Source of the DNA: Micrasema longulum
Taxonomy: Eukaryota; Arthropoda; Insecta; Trichoptera; Brachycentridae
NCBI GenBank assembly: GCA_022494885.1
Contig: JAGVSM010003414.1
Location: 620,001 to 684,000 of the forward strand
Length of the DNA: 64,000 nucleotides
Reading direction: 5' to 3'
A program made the position numbers and the translations under genes. Of the stretch, positions 20,945-32,454 are shown one piece after another; position 1 is the first letter of the stretch, and each line of letters opens with the position of its first letter. Under the pieces are notes generated by a model. It ran no database searches. It was given only the letters and a program-made list of their open reading frames with translations, and was not told the DNA's origin.

Positions 20945-21562
20945 TTTTGTGTAACTTGCAGAAGAACACATCAATATACTGTCAGTCGTCGGCACGTAAT
21001 GCTGTGTCATTTCTAAGATCTTTCTGGACAATGAAGTTATGCTTTTAATGGAAGTATCGATCAATTCGACCTGACGACAAATCGAACCAGATGACCCATG
21101 ACTTTGGATGGAACATTCCAAATTATTGAAGTAACCAGCCAAGATAATAGTTTTTAAAACTCTGACATCAACTCGTTGCCATTTTTTATTTAGGCGAGAT
21201 ATTGTGTCACATCAGTAATTTAGTAAATATTTTCAACTAGGAATAGTTTAAGTAGTATTTGAAGTCAATTCTTGAATCAGATAGTAAATTGAACTTCAAT
21301 AATAAATAAATAATGTTTACTGTAATTAAATTCATATGCTGTGAGGACCGGTATCTCTATTTCAAATATTTTTTTCTCTAAAATTCATTTCTGTGATTGA
21401 TATAGTAAGCTTCGAGCTCAATTAGGACCAGTCATGTTCTAGCATTGTAGCTTGGACGGTAACGATTGGTTTTGTGATTTTTTTTTGGTAAACTCTTCCA
21501 AATTTAAATTTATTATTTTATTTATCGATATTTCACGAACAAGTCGTTGCTATGACAATAAT
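20945..21562. other. No gene seen
   Basis: Unique AT-rich sequence; the frame at 20927-21142 on the minus strand has no recognisable domain. Confidence 0.4.
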
Positions 21563-21670
21563 GATTTTTTTTATTTTATTTTATTGGGTAAACGAACAGT
21601 ATGTACAGAAATATTGTCAATTTCTTTGTAAATTAGTGTAGGATACTCATGCACACACCAAAAAAATATA
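21563..21670 (-). mobile_element. LINE 3' UTR fragment
   Basis: Inverted relative of the end of the LINE at 47390-47872: shares 'gtgcatgagt' ... 'acaaagaaattg' ... 'actgtttgtttaccta' followed by the AAAT-type tail. Confidence 0.65.
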
Positions 21671-21699
21671 TGATGTAAGTGATAAAACGAAGAGAATAC

Positions 21700-21885
21700 G
21701 ATAATAAAATAAATAAAACAACTTTGTTTTTAACCACTAATTTTCCACCGACCGGTTTCAAAGCAAACAAGCTTCTTCGTCAAGGTTTACGTAACTAATG
21801 AATTGATTCCTTTTTTAGTTTTATCATGTTCACTAAATACCACACGTGGACAAAGTTGTTTTATTTTATTATAATGAATAACCAC
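21700..21885 (-). mobile_element. Short retroelement related to 33572-33800
   Basis: Shares, inverted, 'gacgaagaagct' ... 'aaaccggtcggtggaaa' and 'gtggttaaaaacaaagttgt' with the 33.6-kb insertion and also carries the 'ccacgtgtggtattt' block. The A-rich end ('aataaaataaataaaacaac') is at the low-coordinate side. Probably a SINE or a LINE end; no tRNA-like boxes seen. Confidence 0.55.
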
Positions 21886-21954
21886 AAAGTTAGTGCTTCA
21901 AATATAAACTTTATATATAGAATACGATAAGTTTACTGTAACCTTTAAAAAATC

Positions 21955-22240
21955 TTTTTGACATGACAATGACGATAGAAGTGAAAAAGCGAACAGAATA
22001 CAATGAAGATTTTAGTGGTCTGAATATTTTCAGTATTTACTGTAACTTTAAAAAACAATTTACTTAAATATTTTATAAGACAAAGAGAAGGGAAAAGCGA
22101 ACAGAAAATAAAGAGTTTAGTGGTCTGAGTGTTTTCAAAATATACTGTTACATTAAAAAATAACCTATTTCAATATTTGATATGACAATGGTGATAGACG
22201 TGATAAAGCAGACAGAATACAATGAAGTGTTTAGTACAAT
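21955..22240. repeat. Degenerate tandem repeat, period about 105-115 bp
   Basis: Three diverged units marked by 'aaagcgaacagaatacaatg' (about 21984), 'aaagcgaacagaaaataaag' (about 22094) and 'aaagcagacagaatacaatg' (about 22206), each followed by 'tttagtggtctga' or 'tttagta'. A solitary unit is near 19830. Confidence 0.7.
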
Positions 22241-22540
22241 TCAGTGGATTGGAATTCCCGAGAGAGCATTCGTATGTTTTATCGCTAGAATGCACATGGT
22301 GGGAAACTGAGAGCGGTTTGCGTATCGGTATTGGTAGTCGATGTATACTATCGACTAGACACACATATACACAAGTAATATATTTACAAATAAATGCACA
22401 AAACGCGATCGAGAAACAAAACGGTCTCATAACAACGCCTGCCAGACAAGATAGCTCCCACGAATGCGATAAAAGTTTATTTATAAAAGCCCATGTAGGG
22501 ATTTTACATAATGTTTTAAACAAAAAACTTTGATTTAATT
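22241..22540. other. Unique, less AT-rich stretch
   Basis: Open for about 100 codons on each strand (22222-22533 plus, 22170-22523 minus), but neither product resembles a known domain and no splice sites support them. It contains 'gaattcccgagagagcattc' and 'aaaacgcgatcgag'. Could be an exon or conserved non-coding DNA; undecided. Confidence 0.25.
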
Positions 22541-23335
22541 TTTTTATTTATTTTTTATTTTGAAAATAAATTGTACTTTGGCGGGCTTATGTCAATTTAT
22601 ATTTGAATTACGGCAATGTCTTATGATCAACCAATAAAATGCAAGTGTTATTTATATAATTTAAGTTTCAAAGCGTTTGCAATTTTAAAAATAGATTTAC
22701 AAAAATAGAAATAACAATTTTTGTATATAAACTACCTTTAATCAATATTAGTACTCAATGGGATGGGGAAATAAAAAGGAAAGAAGATAGGAAAAAGATT
22801 AAAACAGAGAAAAGAGATATTTGTTCAAATATTATGTATTACATTTTAAAAGCTCTCGTTGGGTTGATTTTTTTTCTGAATATGAACTTATAAACACTCT
22901 CGTAATGAGAGATTCTTGTAATATGAATATCTCGAAATTTTTTCTACCCCATCTCCCTGAGGAATGTGACTGACCTCATATTTTAGGGTGCAAACTTTAA
23001 TTAGTACGACTCGGAGTTCAAATACGGTCTCAAATTAATTTCCCGAGGAAAATGCTTTGCACTAAAATTCTGGGGGGTCGGTTCTGGCTTCTAGCTGAGG
23101 ACCGGGTAAATGCAGTCAACACAATATTACAACTGCTTACTACTGAAGGAATAAACTACCCAGTAAAGTTTTTTTTAATAAATATGAAGAAAAATAAGAG
23201 TTTTTTAATTAAATACACTTTTCTATTGATATTAACTTTCAAGTGCGAAATATGTGTCATTTTAATTGGTGGATAGTTACCTTTCGTCACTTCACTCTCC
23301 AGCGGATTTTCGTCGTAGTGCTTCGGAAAATAATT
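22541..23335. other. No gene seen
   Basis: AT-rich; a 75-codon frame at 23052-23276 looks like chance (ends in a Lys/Phe/Leu-rich low-complexity part). Confidence 0.4.
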
Positions 23336-23715
23336 CTACGTGTATGAAGCTTTATTTAGGAAATTCAGCCGTATGGAAAATCGGATATAAAAAATGTATT
23401 CTTACCTGCAGTATAAATTAGAGCATTAAATTGTACGGCAAAATTTCTTAAAAATGTGAAAAAAAACTAACTACTTTGCGTGACGTCACTAGTTCCTCCG
23501 AATCAACCAATGATAAGAGAGTTGTGATAGATTTCCAGTTTACGGTAAGTCAAATGACGAGTCAACAGAACTCATAGAGAAGAAGGGAAAGAGAACTTGA
23601 GACGTCACACGTGGAGTAATTTCAAAATTACAAAACTTTAAAAATTATAGCGCTGATAATACGATACGTAACAATTATTTTTGTTGGCATAGTTTATTAG
23701 TCTATTAACAAAATT
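23336..23715. repeat. Dispersed repeat with CRE-like site, copy 1
   Basis: Aligns with 38790-39175 and, less well, 60150-60500: 'aggaaattcagcc', 'tataaaaaatgtattctta', 'aatcaaccaatga', 'gagaacttg.gacgtcac' and 'atagcgctgata'. It has the palindrome TGACGTCA near 23484 and GACGTCAC near 23603. No ends or coding region identified; an LTR, a UTR or a MITE are all possible. Confidence 0.65.
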
Positions 23716-24164
23716 TTATTTTTTCAAATAGTAAACTTCCACATTGTAATGTAAGTATGAAAAAAAAATAGATTTATCGTTTAATTCGGTTATTTAATTC
23801 AATTTATGGAATAAGTAGATAATTATTAATTTTTAAGTACATTTTTTTACAAATTCAAATTACATTGACAGCTATGGTGTTGTATAGGAAATAAATATAT
23901 ATATCTTTTTCACATGTAAAGTAGCGAGCATTGAAATATTTTCACTTGGTAATAGCTGGAATAAGGGAGTTCTAAGAATTAATAAGCGTTACTTTTATTG
24001 GCACATTTTTTTTTATTGTGTGGGGTAACCTTTACAAGTAATTTCGTGAAAATCAACGAGTTACGATATTAAAATATTTATTTTAATATTTTAAATTAAA
24101 AGTACAGGAAAGGTGAAAAAAATGAGCGTGATACAAAAACATTTCATTCTAACTCTGGTGTCGT

Positions 24165-24905
24165 AAAAGTTAGTTAGTTCTAGAGCTAAAGAACGTAAGA
24201 TTGGATGTAGTCAAACTAGTATTAAATTGTGCAAAAAAATATAACGTTGCTCCATGCCTGAAGCGAAAAAAAGGTTCAGGGAAGAAAAATAAAGACAACT
24301 CCGCCTGATGATCAAAGAGACTGCCTACGGAATCGATTAAAAAATGCAGTAGATATAAGAACCGAGTTTATTCAAGCTGATGGTTCTCTAGTGAACGTTC
24401 ATACCATAAGTCGCGTCGAAGGAGATATAGAAGTCTAAGCATTTACAGGGCTTATGACCTATCATTGGCCGGTTTTAGTGGCCACTTTACTTATATTTCC
24501 TTCAATGTTTTTCATCTATGTTGTAATATATTCATGTTAATAACTCTCAAAGGGGTTGAATCCAGTTCTTATCTACAAAGGTTTGGACAGGCTCATATCA
24601 TTGTTGATAAACTCAAAATATTTGGTTCGGATGGAATTCAGTACCTGAGACGGAAATCTGGAGAATGATTAAGCGCAGAGTGTTTTCAGTCAACAGTGAA
24701 ACATCCTGCCGGACAAATGATCTGGGGGTGGTTTTTATGGAATGAAGCATTTGGCATTTATGAAAAGAACCGTAAATGCTCAAGTTTATAAATAAAAATT
24801 TTGAAAATTATTTAGTCCCATCAATTGAATCGCATTGTTCGCATATTTCTGAGTGCGTTTTTCAAGATGACTGCACCACCTAACCGCGCAAAAACTGAAA
24901 GTATT
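24165..24905 (+). pseudogene. Tc1-type transposase remnant split by a foldback copy
   Basis: Left part (to about 24417): KRKKGSGKK then, after a shift, KTTPPDDQRDCLRNRLKN and VHTISRVE, the Tc1 DNA-binding linker and second helix-turn-helix. Right part (from about 24620): FGSDGIQYLRRKSGE, stop, AECFQSTVKH, QMIWGWF, then VNAQVYK and ECVFQDD, matching the middle of the Tc1 catalytic domain up to the second Asp. The intervening 200 bp is a foldback arm. The region with the first Asp (SDE) is lost. Confidence 0.75.
24418..24622. mobile_element. Foldback fragment inside the Tc1 remnant
   Basis: One arm, 'tatagaagtctaagcatt' through 'ggccactttact', then the complementary tail 'tgttgtaatatattcatgtt' ... 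'gaatccagttcttatctac' ... 'cattgttgataaact'. Most of the loop is missing. Confidence 0.75.
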
Positions 24906-24970
24906 TTTGTTATCATTTTATTTTCTGATCATAGTCCTTATTCATGTCAAGATTTTCTTATCATATTCCT

Positions 24971-25130
24971 TATTCACGTCAAGAGTAGGAATAATCGGCG
25001 TGCGTGCATGAGAAGATCTATGAATGTATAGGAAGCGAGGTATGTAAGCAAAAACAGAGTGATATGGCGTTTTATCATCTCTGCCTACCCCCACGGAGAA
25101 ACGGCGTGACGGTTTGTTATTGTTGTTGTT
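24971..25130 (+). mobile_element. RTE-like LINE, last 160 bp, with 8-bp TSD
   Basis: Same 3' end as the LINE at 10963: 'gcgtgcatgagaag', 'tatgaatgta', 'ctctgcctaccc', 'gaaacggcgtgacggtttgt', ending in a TTG-rich tail. Flanked by atattcct at 24963-24970 and 25131-25138. It codes only the last about 40 residues (ACMRR ... AYPHGETA) with one internal stop. Confidence 0.85.
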
Positions 25131-25445
25131 ATATTCCTCTTTTTTGATTGGTATTTGTTTGGTTTTCTTCTTGTGTACTTTCGCCTTACGTATTTCTTTA
25201 GTAAAAATGTTGTAATTTGTTAAATATATTAAATAAAAAAATATGACAAATAATAAAAAAACCCTTTTCTAATAAATTCTAGATCAAGGAATTTCTGAAA
25301 ATGAATGGGATTTCAATACTGGATTGGCCTGACAATAATCCTTTTTTTTAAATTCAATCGAAAATCTGTGGCGCGTTTTGGCGATGAAAATAAATTTATG
25401 AAACCTTTTGTCAAATGAAAACTTAAAATAAAGAATTGAAAAAGT
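25131..25445. other. No gene seen
   Basis: AT-rich; no repeat recognised. Confidence 0.4.
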
Positions 25446-25560
25446 ATTTTTATTTATTTATTTATTCATATTTTTCGCTTGCAAACTATAATTAATAATA
25501 AAATTAATGTGACCTCACTGGGATTTCCCGTGCCGAGGACACCTAACAATATACTTTTTT
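25446..25560 (-). mobile_element. LINE 3' UTR fragment
   Basis: Shares 'tttatttatttattcata', 'taattaataataaaa' and 'cccgtgccgaggac' with 33037-33115, where coding sequence follows. Read on the minus strand it ends in an AAAT-type tail. Confidence 0.7.
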
Positions 25561-26085
25561 GAAATTACATTTGAGAATAAACAAAGAAGACTAACTTAAA
25601 AAGCAAAGATAATTAACAAATATTCAGACAGTTTTAAAAACAAGGTATTTATGTACATCTATGTTATTTATTTTACAAAACACACAATGAAAATAACAAA
25701 AACCTAACATAAGCTATACACTTGTGGAGCAGTTGATTCAATATTGGTAGGGTATGATTATATGACTAATTAATACCTCCAAAATGTCCATGTATCGGCG
25801 CGGCGTATTGAAGTTGGTTATAATAAAATAAAGGAGGACCAACCAAATATAAATTATTGACATTTCTCATAAATTAGTGAAATACATTTGTAAAAACATT
25901 TGCTTATTTTATTTGAGAATTTTATTTTCTTTGGCGTTTTAACTATTTTTTTACCGAAAAAACCCATTTTTGTTAAAATGCAAGAATTTTTTATTTTTTT
26001 TTAATAAATAGATTTTTTAAGTTAACTCTATTAAAAAACTATCATTTTGTAATATAAAATCAAAAACAATCAAATACAAAAAAAG
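25561..26085. other. AT-rich spacer
   Basis: No frame or repeat recognised. Confidence 0.4.
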
Positions 26086-26089
26086 AATG

Positions 26090-26660
26090 ACTTATAACAA
26101 CATTAGTTTCCGTTGTCTTCTTCGCTATACCAGATTAAATTCCCTTTTTTATATACCAACTTGTAAAAACAATTATACCTCGAATTCATTTATTAGACGT
26201 ACCTGTTGGAATTATAATGGACTCAGTATTGATGTTGACATTTTTGACTGCACGTTTCATTTATACAGAAAATTTCTTCATCGGGTCGATTATTTGGGAT
26301 ACTTGCTGAATGTGCATCTTGAGTGGTTTATGCTATGTATATGTGCCGCATGTGATTTATATGTTTGTGTATGTTTTATATGCGCGTTCATGTGTGCGTG
26401 CGTGGATGGCTCGGAGTGTGCATTTGGTATTTTTATTTATTCTAATTTATTACCAACGATAACTTCCATGGAAAACGCAAATGTTAACAATTATTCTTTT
26501 CTCACATGAATTTCTTATTTATTTATTTTTTTTGACACATTTAATGTTTATATCTTTAGCATAATTTATGAAAACTTAATTGGTCTTTTTATGTTAAAAA
26601 ATTGTTGTTTTTAATACTTATTATTTATGACTGTATGTTTTCTTAATAAAATAATCATTC
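26090..26660 (+). pseudogene. LINE C-terminus and 3' UTR
   Basis: The start of an open frame reads FYIPTCKNNYTSNSFIRRTCWNYN and then DVDIFDCTFHLYRKFLH, which fits the last 60 residues of Jockey/CR1-like LINE proteins (Arg/Asn-Tyr, Ser-Phe, Arg-x-x-x-x-Tyr-Asn, Asp-Ile-Phe). The frame then runs on into a TG-rich 3' UTR, ending near 'tttcttaataaaataatc' (26640-26655). Nothing upstream of this tail is recognisable, so the copy is heavily 5' truncated. Confidence 0.6.
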
Positions 26661-26755
26661 TTACCGCAAGCTGAAAATATTTAGATGCTTGCTATTGTAT
26701 GGTTTCATGTGTAGCGTGATTTATTAAAAAAAAATAATGTAGCTAGCTAATAACG

Positions 26756-26865
26756 TTAAAATTTATTGCAACAGAGAGGGCAAACATTTCTGAGAAGGGA
26801 GTCCGGAAGTTATGACATTTATAGCGCCTTTGACCCGTCATTGTCGAATTTAAGTTGCCACCGTG
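26756..26865. mobile_element. Foldback element fragment
   Basis: Diverged arm: 'attgcaacagagagggcaaa', 'gaagttatgacatttata' and 'gacccgtcattgtcg'; no partner arm. Confidence 0.65.
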
Positions 26866-27404
26866 AAACGAGCAAAAAAAGTATCTACAAACAATTTAAT
26901 TCAAACGTATTGTTCTGAAATCCGCGATGCGAATGTGTATGGTTATAAGCAGGGAAATTACCTGCTTGTTATTATTATATGGCAGGGTAGTCATAATACG
27001 TTATTCGTGATGTTTATTCGTTTGGTTTGCATAATGAAAATGCATTTAAATATTTGAATAATGTGTGTATTGCTGCTTCGCAGTTTCCTTTGTTTCATGT
27101 TAATTGCGGCATACTAATATCACCATTAGGTAGACGTTAGATATTGTACAATGTATATTTCGAGTCTAGGGGGTGAAACGATAAGGGGTGGATTTCCATA
27201 AACATATTTATGCAAGAAACGTATTTGTTGTTTGCAGTGAATAGTGAAAGCAGTTCAGTGGTTTTAGTTCTGAGTTCTGACCCATCTTACGAGTATACAA
27301 GAAACTTTAATTCAGTTTAATTATTGACAATATCGAGTAATGAAAAACAGAACTAGTTTCGTATAATCATTTATATTTAAAATACTAATATTATTACTAG
27401 CAAT
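26866..27404. other. No gene seen
   Basis: A 64-codon frame at 26863-27057 has no recognisable domain. Nothing else found. Confidence 0.35.
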
Positions 27405-27915
27405 GTTTTGAGTATGTCCGAATTTTGTAGACAAGGACTGGATTCAACTCCCTGACGAGCTGTTTATATTGACATATTACAACAGAGATGAAGAAAATTT
27501 TAAATAAGGTAATTTAGAAGTCTGGGCCTCTACGAGGCTTATGACCTGTCATTGGCTGGTTTAAGTGGCCACTTTACACACTGTGCAACATTCACCATTC
27601 TGCCCACATTTAAACATCTATATTCCTTCAATTCTTTTGTTCGTTGATTTTTGTGAAGTTAAAGAGCTGAAACCTTTATTTATGCGGGTGAGATTCATCT
27701 AATCTAATTATTTGACCTACATACTAGGCAACGAATGAAACCCTTATTTTTTCCGTTTCAATTCCATTTCATGGACTAGGTGAATTTATCAACAATATTT
27801 TGAGTTTGTCTTAATTTTTGTAGACAAGGACTGGATTCGACTCCCTGGGGAGCTGTTTATATTAACTTATTACAACAGAGATGAATAACATTCTCTAAAA
27901 TGTAATTCATTTCTG
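27405..27915. mobile_element. Foldback element, outer tail plus arm, then a second tail
   Basis: Outer tail 'aatgttttgagtatgtcc' ... 'tagacaaggactggattcaa' (27405-27450), arm 'attacaacagagatgaagaa' to 'cattctgcccacatt', loop 'gtgaagttaaagagctgaaa' and 'tacatactaggcaac', then the tail again (27795-27885) in direct orientation. The repeated tail suggests two partly joined copies. Confidence 0.8.
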
Positions 27916-28247
27916 TTGTAATAATATTATTTGTAATTTTTGAGGAAACTTAAAATTTGGTCATAATGCCTAGAGTAATAACCAATTAGAGACGCTTATA
28001 CGGAGAAAAACCATTCTAGGATTATTGACCACGACGTAAGCTACAGATAAAAGCAATACAACGGGGCCGTAGGTACTCGGGGAGAGAGTTGCGAGCGCTA
28101 ACCGAAACCGTCCATTACTCGTTTGTTGTTAAACTAAAAATCAAACTAAAACCAAACCAAAAAATTGGAACGCTTTTGTTCTATGCAATAGAGCTTAAGA
28201 GCTTCTCTAGAGAATTATCACTCTGATTTCACATTTTTTACATTTTC
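27916..28247. other. No gene seen
   Basis: A patch at 28025-28115 ('acgacgtaagctac', 'cgctaaccgaaaccgtcc') is GC-richer than the flanks but has no frame. Confidence 0.35.
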
Positions 28248-28432
28248 ACATATTTTTATTTTTTTTGCACCACAACAGGCCAGGAGGCCTAATTACAGTG
28301 GTGAATTACATCACAGAGCACCCAGGCTTGAGAAAAATCACATTTTAATTTATGTGTTCTCACCGGGAATCGAACCCGGAACCTTCCGTGCGTGAGTCAA
28401 GCGTCTTGACCACTACACCACGGAGGCCGCCT
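28248..28432 (-). mobile_element. tRNA-derived SINE, family 3
   Basis: Minus-strand head 'ggcctccgtggtgtagtggt' contains an A-box-like element, and GGTTCGATTCC (28366-28376) is a good B box. After about 75 nt of tRNA-like sequence the body reads 'gcctgggtgctctgtgat' and 'ggcctcctggcctgttgtgg' and ends in an A run. The head is tRNA-like enough to be mistaken for a tRNA gene, but the body and A tail argue for a SINE. Confidence 0.8.
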
Positions 28433-28584
28433 TATAATGTAATCCTAAGAAATAAGATTATTTATCCGCAAAATCCTCATTTCAAGCACAATTATATGAA
28501 GGGTACATAAACGATGAATGTCAAAAAGCTTTTTTGGAAAAAAACTGAGATAAAACTTTTAAAATTTTCCTTCTTTAAAAAAAC

Positions 28585-28862
28585 ATGCACTATTCTGGAT
28601 TCAAACTGAAGATTTTTTTTCCACAATATGTTTTGTTGCCCTTTAATAATAAGGAATATTTTTATGTTTTTCCATATTTGTTTTTTCCTTTTTTAATTAC
28701 TATAAAATAAAAAAAATACCTTCTAATATTTTACAGAATATTTAACATTTCTTGTATACCCACGAACAGGCCATGCTTTTGTGGGATTTTTTGTTTACTT
28801 TTTTTTATGTTAATATGTATTTTATTGCTATGTAATTTTTTTTTTTTTTAATACTCTGTTTT
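28585..28862. repeat. Dispersed repeat shared with 59700-60065
   Basis: Near-identical blocks: 'tgcactat.ctggattcaaac', 'tttgttgccctttaataata' + aggaatattttt, and 'cttgtatacccacgaacagg' + ccatgc. Direct orientation relative to the other copy, which has about 65 extra bases after 'ttttacagaatat'. No frame; may be a LINE 3' UTR. Confidence 0.75.
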
Positions 28863-28865
28863 TTC

Positions 28866-29040
28866 AATTCAATTCAATTCAATTTATTTATTTTAAATAT
28901 AACATATACATTACAAAATGTAATGTTTTCCAGTACGTAATTGCCAACGTGCTGAAGAACCTATTGACCAGCGTGTAGATCCGCCAAAATATTCATTTGG
29001 ATTTTGGATCCAAGGGTGCCGAGTTTCGAATTGTCTTAAC
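28866..29040 (-). mobile_element. Probable LINE 3' UTR with (CAATT)n-type tail
   Basis: Begins with 'caattcaattcaattcaatt' and then TTTATTTATTTT; on the minus strand this is a 3' tail of repeated motifs as in many insect LINEs. The UTR content is not shared with other copies here. Confidence 0.4.
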
Positions 29041-30362
29041 AAAATATAAATTTACCTTTTGACAAAATAAACCATACAAAATACTCCAACCTACAATTTA
29101 AAAAATATTATTTGGTTTAAACCATAACAACGTCATTAAAATAACTTTTATGTGCTCATAAATAGTAATTCTTATAAATAGTAATTATTAATTCATTACT
29201 TTATAAGTATTTTTTTATTTTCGAAAATATATTTATGCTGTGTTCATTATTACTAGAATTTCCAAATAAAAAGACCAGCCGCGTTTTATCTGACAGAGAA
29301 TGGCCCATTTCACACGTATCGTTCGGATCCGACAGCACAGTAACTTATAGTGGATTGAAATTAATTAAAATCTTATTTATTTATTTAAAATTTATTCTCA
29401 TCTTGCAAAAAGAAAATCGATTGGAGATTAGTCGGCCTCACGGTGTATTAACAATATTAAATTGATAATATATTCACATACCCACATACCCTCTCACACA
29501 CCTTCACAGACAAATACGTATACTTATATGCAAACACACACACTCATCCTATACTTATTTACATTCACAGTATATTTGTGAATATCTGTTATTGGTTGTA
29601 TCTTATGTTTTTTCATTTAAACTCTTTCACATTTTGTGTATTACAGTTGATATTTTTAATAAATAAAAAAATAAGATTTTATTACTAGTACCATAAATAT
29701 GTAATAAATACAGTAGTTAAGAACTCTTAATTATTGAGCACCTAACATTTATTGTCAAAAGAACTTAAATTTAACATGTGTAACAAGAGCAAAATAAAAT
29801 AGTGACTACTAAACCAAAAGTTTATGTATAAATATTTATCAAACAAGTTTATGTGTGAATATTGTTTATGTATCGAGGCTATACTGACAGAATGCATTAA
29901 GTCAACAGTCCTTATATATTTAAAATATTTTTTAATATGTAACATTTTTTTATTTTCTACTTTTATGCTATGCCTAGAATAAAAATTACTATTTAAAGCT
30001 TCAAAAAAATAAAATAAAATTGTGGGAGAAATAATGCGTTCAAAAATTAAAAAGGTTTAAATGCGATTATCTCAGAACTTGTTTTAATGACATCCGTTCT
30101 GTCAGTAAAGCCTCGATATTTTCTTTTTTACATTTAAAAAAAGGGTTAATTTGTATGTAAACTACTGATCTTTCCGACTGTTAATTATATCTGTAAATTT
30201 ATTGGTTTTGAAATTTAGGTTATAATACACAAGTAAGTATTATGATAAATATCCACCAACAAGCCACGGAAAGTGGTTTTGTGTGATTTTATTATAGTGT
30301 TTGTAAAAATTTAAAAGTGTACAGCGTATATTAATGTTGGAAAATAAATAAACTTATAGTAC
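29041..30362. other. Long AT-rich stretch, no gene
   Basis: 29470-29560 is CA-rich (several 'cacaca' runs). The 76-codon frame at 29235-29465 has no splice support or recognisable domain. Confidence 0.4.
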
Positions 30363-30778
30363 TGTGGAATTAAGTGGTTGAAGGTCGGTGAAGCTCCTAT
30401 CCCAGTTAGAGATTGACAGAAGACACGAGGTTGCTGTTTTATACGAATTTATTACATGGCGTGTAAATAGTTACTTGTGTCGCGCGAGTGTTACAGCGAT
30501 GAGGTGTTAAACTGGCAGACCTGGGACTCACTGACCGACTGACTGGTTGACTGACATCGACTGAACTTTACTGGACTGAACTGGGCGTTGACTGCACCCT
30601 GCGGTCTCTTTATAGGCCACGTTTCTTTGTTCTTCATATCTCCATGGTAGGGACGATGTTAACGTACTGCAGGATGTTGATCTCTTATTTCGTTGAATGC
30701 AAATAATTGAATTCAATAGAAAACCCTAATTTGCTTCTTGGAGTCATGACTCTATATTTTAGGACTATGAATCCCACA
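30363..30778 (-). mobile_element. Solo LTR
   Basis: 416 bp bounded by TG and CA, ends TGTGG and CCACA. Flanks gtac (30359-30362) and gtat (30779-30782) are a probable 4-bp duplication with one change, which suggests a Gypsy-type element, though BEL cannot be excluded. Read on the minus strand the order is U3, TATA box, a start region rich in 'cagt' motifs, AATAAA and a short U5 ending in CA. No second LTR or internal coding region is present, so recombination between two LTRs probably removed the body. Confidence 0.7.
30606..30616 (-). promoter_or_regulatory. LTR TATA box
   Basis: CCTATAAAGAG on the minus strand, about 30-60 bases before a CAGTTCAGTC-type initiator region and about 155 bases before an AATAAA (30448-30453). 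Spacing fits U3-R organisation of an LTR. Confidence 0.6.
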
Positions 30779-31527
30779 GTATTATAATTAGCAGTAAATA
30801 AAATGTCATTTTTTAAATAAATTCAAGGTATAAAACATAATCCAATGGAACTTATTTTACACCTCTATGGGTTTAAATAAGTTACGAGAAACTACAATAA
30901 TAATTACAAAATTAAAAAATAATACGTAATTTACATTATTTAACAAAACTTGTTTCCTTTTTCAAATCATAAAAATTAAAATTTTCAACGCTCAACTGTA
31001 AGAGCTCACTATTTTTGATTGAACTTCCGGCAACATTTATTCAAGATTTAATACAAAAATAAATTAAAATCAGTTCAAAGAAGAAAAATAACAAAGGCTG
31101 ATGTAAAAAATTAACTAGGAAACCACATTTAATTAAAAATGAAAGATCTAAACAGCGGGTATTAAAACATCAGAGAAAATGACTTTTTATGAAAGTACCG
31201 AATTAAATTATTTACTTAAAAATCCTGTGTTAATTTATATATACATATTACATGTATACATAAAAATAATAAAGTAGGTACGAACAATAAAATTTTAACA
31301 CCTTCGTTTTCGTTTTCTTTCATTTAAAATTTCTAAATATATTTCTTTGATCGCACCTATTACTGAATATTGAAAGTGCTATTTTCTAAGAATATTTTTT
31401 CTTTTTAATGATTTTAAATTCTCGCTTTACACTTTACGTGTATCGTCACGTTTTCCTCCTTGTTGCATGACGAAACCCAAAATATTTTCCCTGTGATCAA
31501 AGGAAAACGAGTGAAAAAAGTCCGCCT
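30779..31527. other. AT-rich, no gene
   Basis: No repeat or frame recognised. Confidence 0.4.
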
Positions 31528-31760
31528 CATAGTATAGTGATTAGTGCGTTCGCCTGAAGAGTAAACATGCTCGAGGCTCCGGGTTCGAGTCCTGGCAAAA
31601 TCGACATGGAAGGAGGTTTTACGCTATAGAATTTCACTGTTTTTTGGGTCCAATTACAATAGGAAGTTAAGGCTAAGGCTGAAGTTAAGTTGTTGTAATA
31701 ATTGTAAGATAATAAGTTAACCATTAAAGTGGCCGAAACCAAATGTATTTTTTTTGATTT
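31528..31760 (+). mobile_element. tRNA-derived SINE, family 4
   Basis: Head 'tagtatagtgattagtgcg' has an A-box-like motif and GGTTCGAGTCC (31582-31592) is a B box about 40 bases on. The body has 'cgacatggaaggaggt' and 'ccaattacaataggaagtta', a block partly shared with 41080. The end is not sharply defined. Confidence 0.7.
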
Positions 31761-32454
31761 TGAAAAGAAATACAAGTATTTCAACAAATTTTAGTTCAGT
31801 ACTTACGAGTAGTCTTTATTGAGATCCCAGATACCTAAGTTTAGTCTGAGTTTGGAATGTCGTAATCTGCCGGTCTAAAAGTAATTATATTTTAGTTATA
31901 TAAAACTTTTATGTATATTTTTTAACAGAAATACATTTAAAAAATATTGTTTTTATCTAATTTATGTTTTTTTATTTTTTTTATTATTGCGCGATCAAAA
32001 AACATTATTTTAAAAATGGCAAAATCGTATGATTTCCTTATTTTGCGTTCGGTTTACCAGAATACAGTCTTATCTTAAATTGTCTGTAAAGTGAAATCGA
32101 ATTTTCCGTACCAAAATGTGTGTGTTTTTTTCAACATGTTCAGTTTCATGTTACCGAAGAACGTACTTTAAATTTTTAAATAATATTTACATTTTGATTA
32201 AAAACTAAATATTTTACTAGTACACAATTAAATAAAAACAAAATTATCATCAGGGACAAAAAATAAGTTCTTTGACGGACTTAAAAGCAATATTTTCCAG
32301 CCAACCAAAGAACAGACTGGTTAAAAGAAGAGTTGGTCAAAAAATTGTAATAAAAAATATATTAAAAGATACATCTATGAATAAACTTAATTAATTAAAG
32401 AAAACGGCGGTTTTTTTATGGGGAGATAAATCTGGCACATATAAACTTAATAAA
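31761..32454. other. Mostly unassigned
   Basis: 32095-32215 ('acatgttcagtttcatgttaccgaagaac') resembles 355-440 and 41165-41210. The rest is AT-rich without frames. Confidence 0.35.

Noticed and set aside
22170..22533. Overlapping 103- and 117-codon frames on both strands
   Set aside because: No domain, splice signal or start context; kept only as an unassigned less AT-rich stretch.
28366..28432. Functional tRNA gene
   Set aside because: A and B boxes are good, but the acceptor stem does not close and a SINE body with an A-rich end follows.
31528..31600. Functional tRNA gene
   Set aside because: The region between the boxes is too long and the stem does not pair; it has a SINE-type body.
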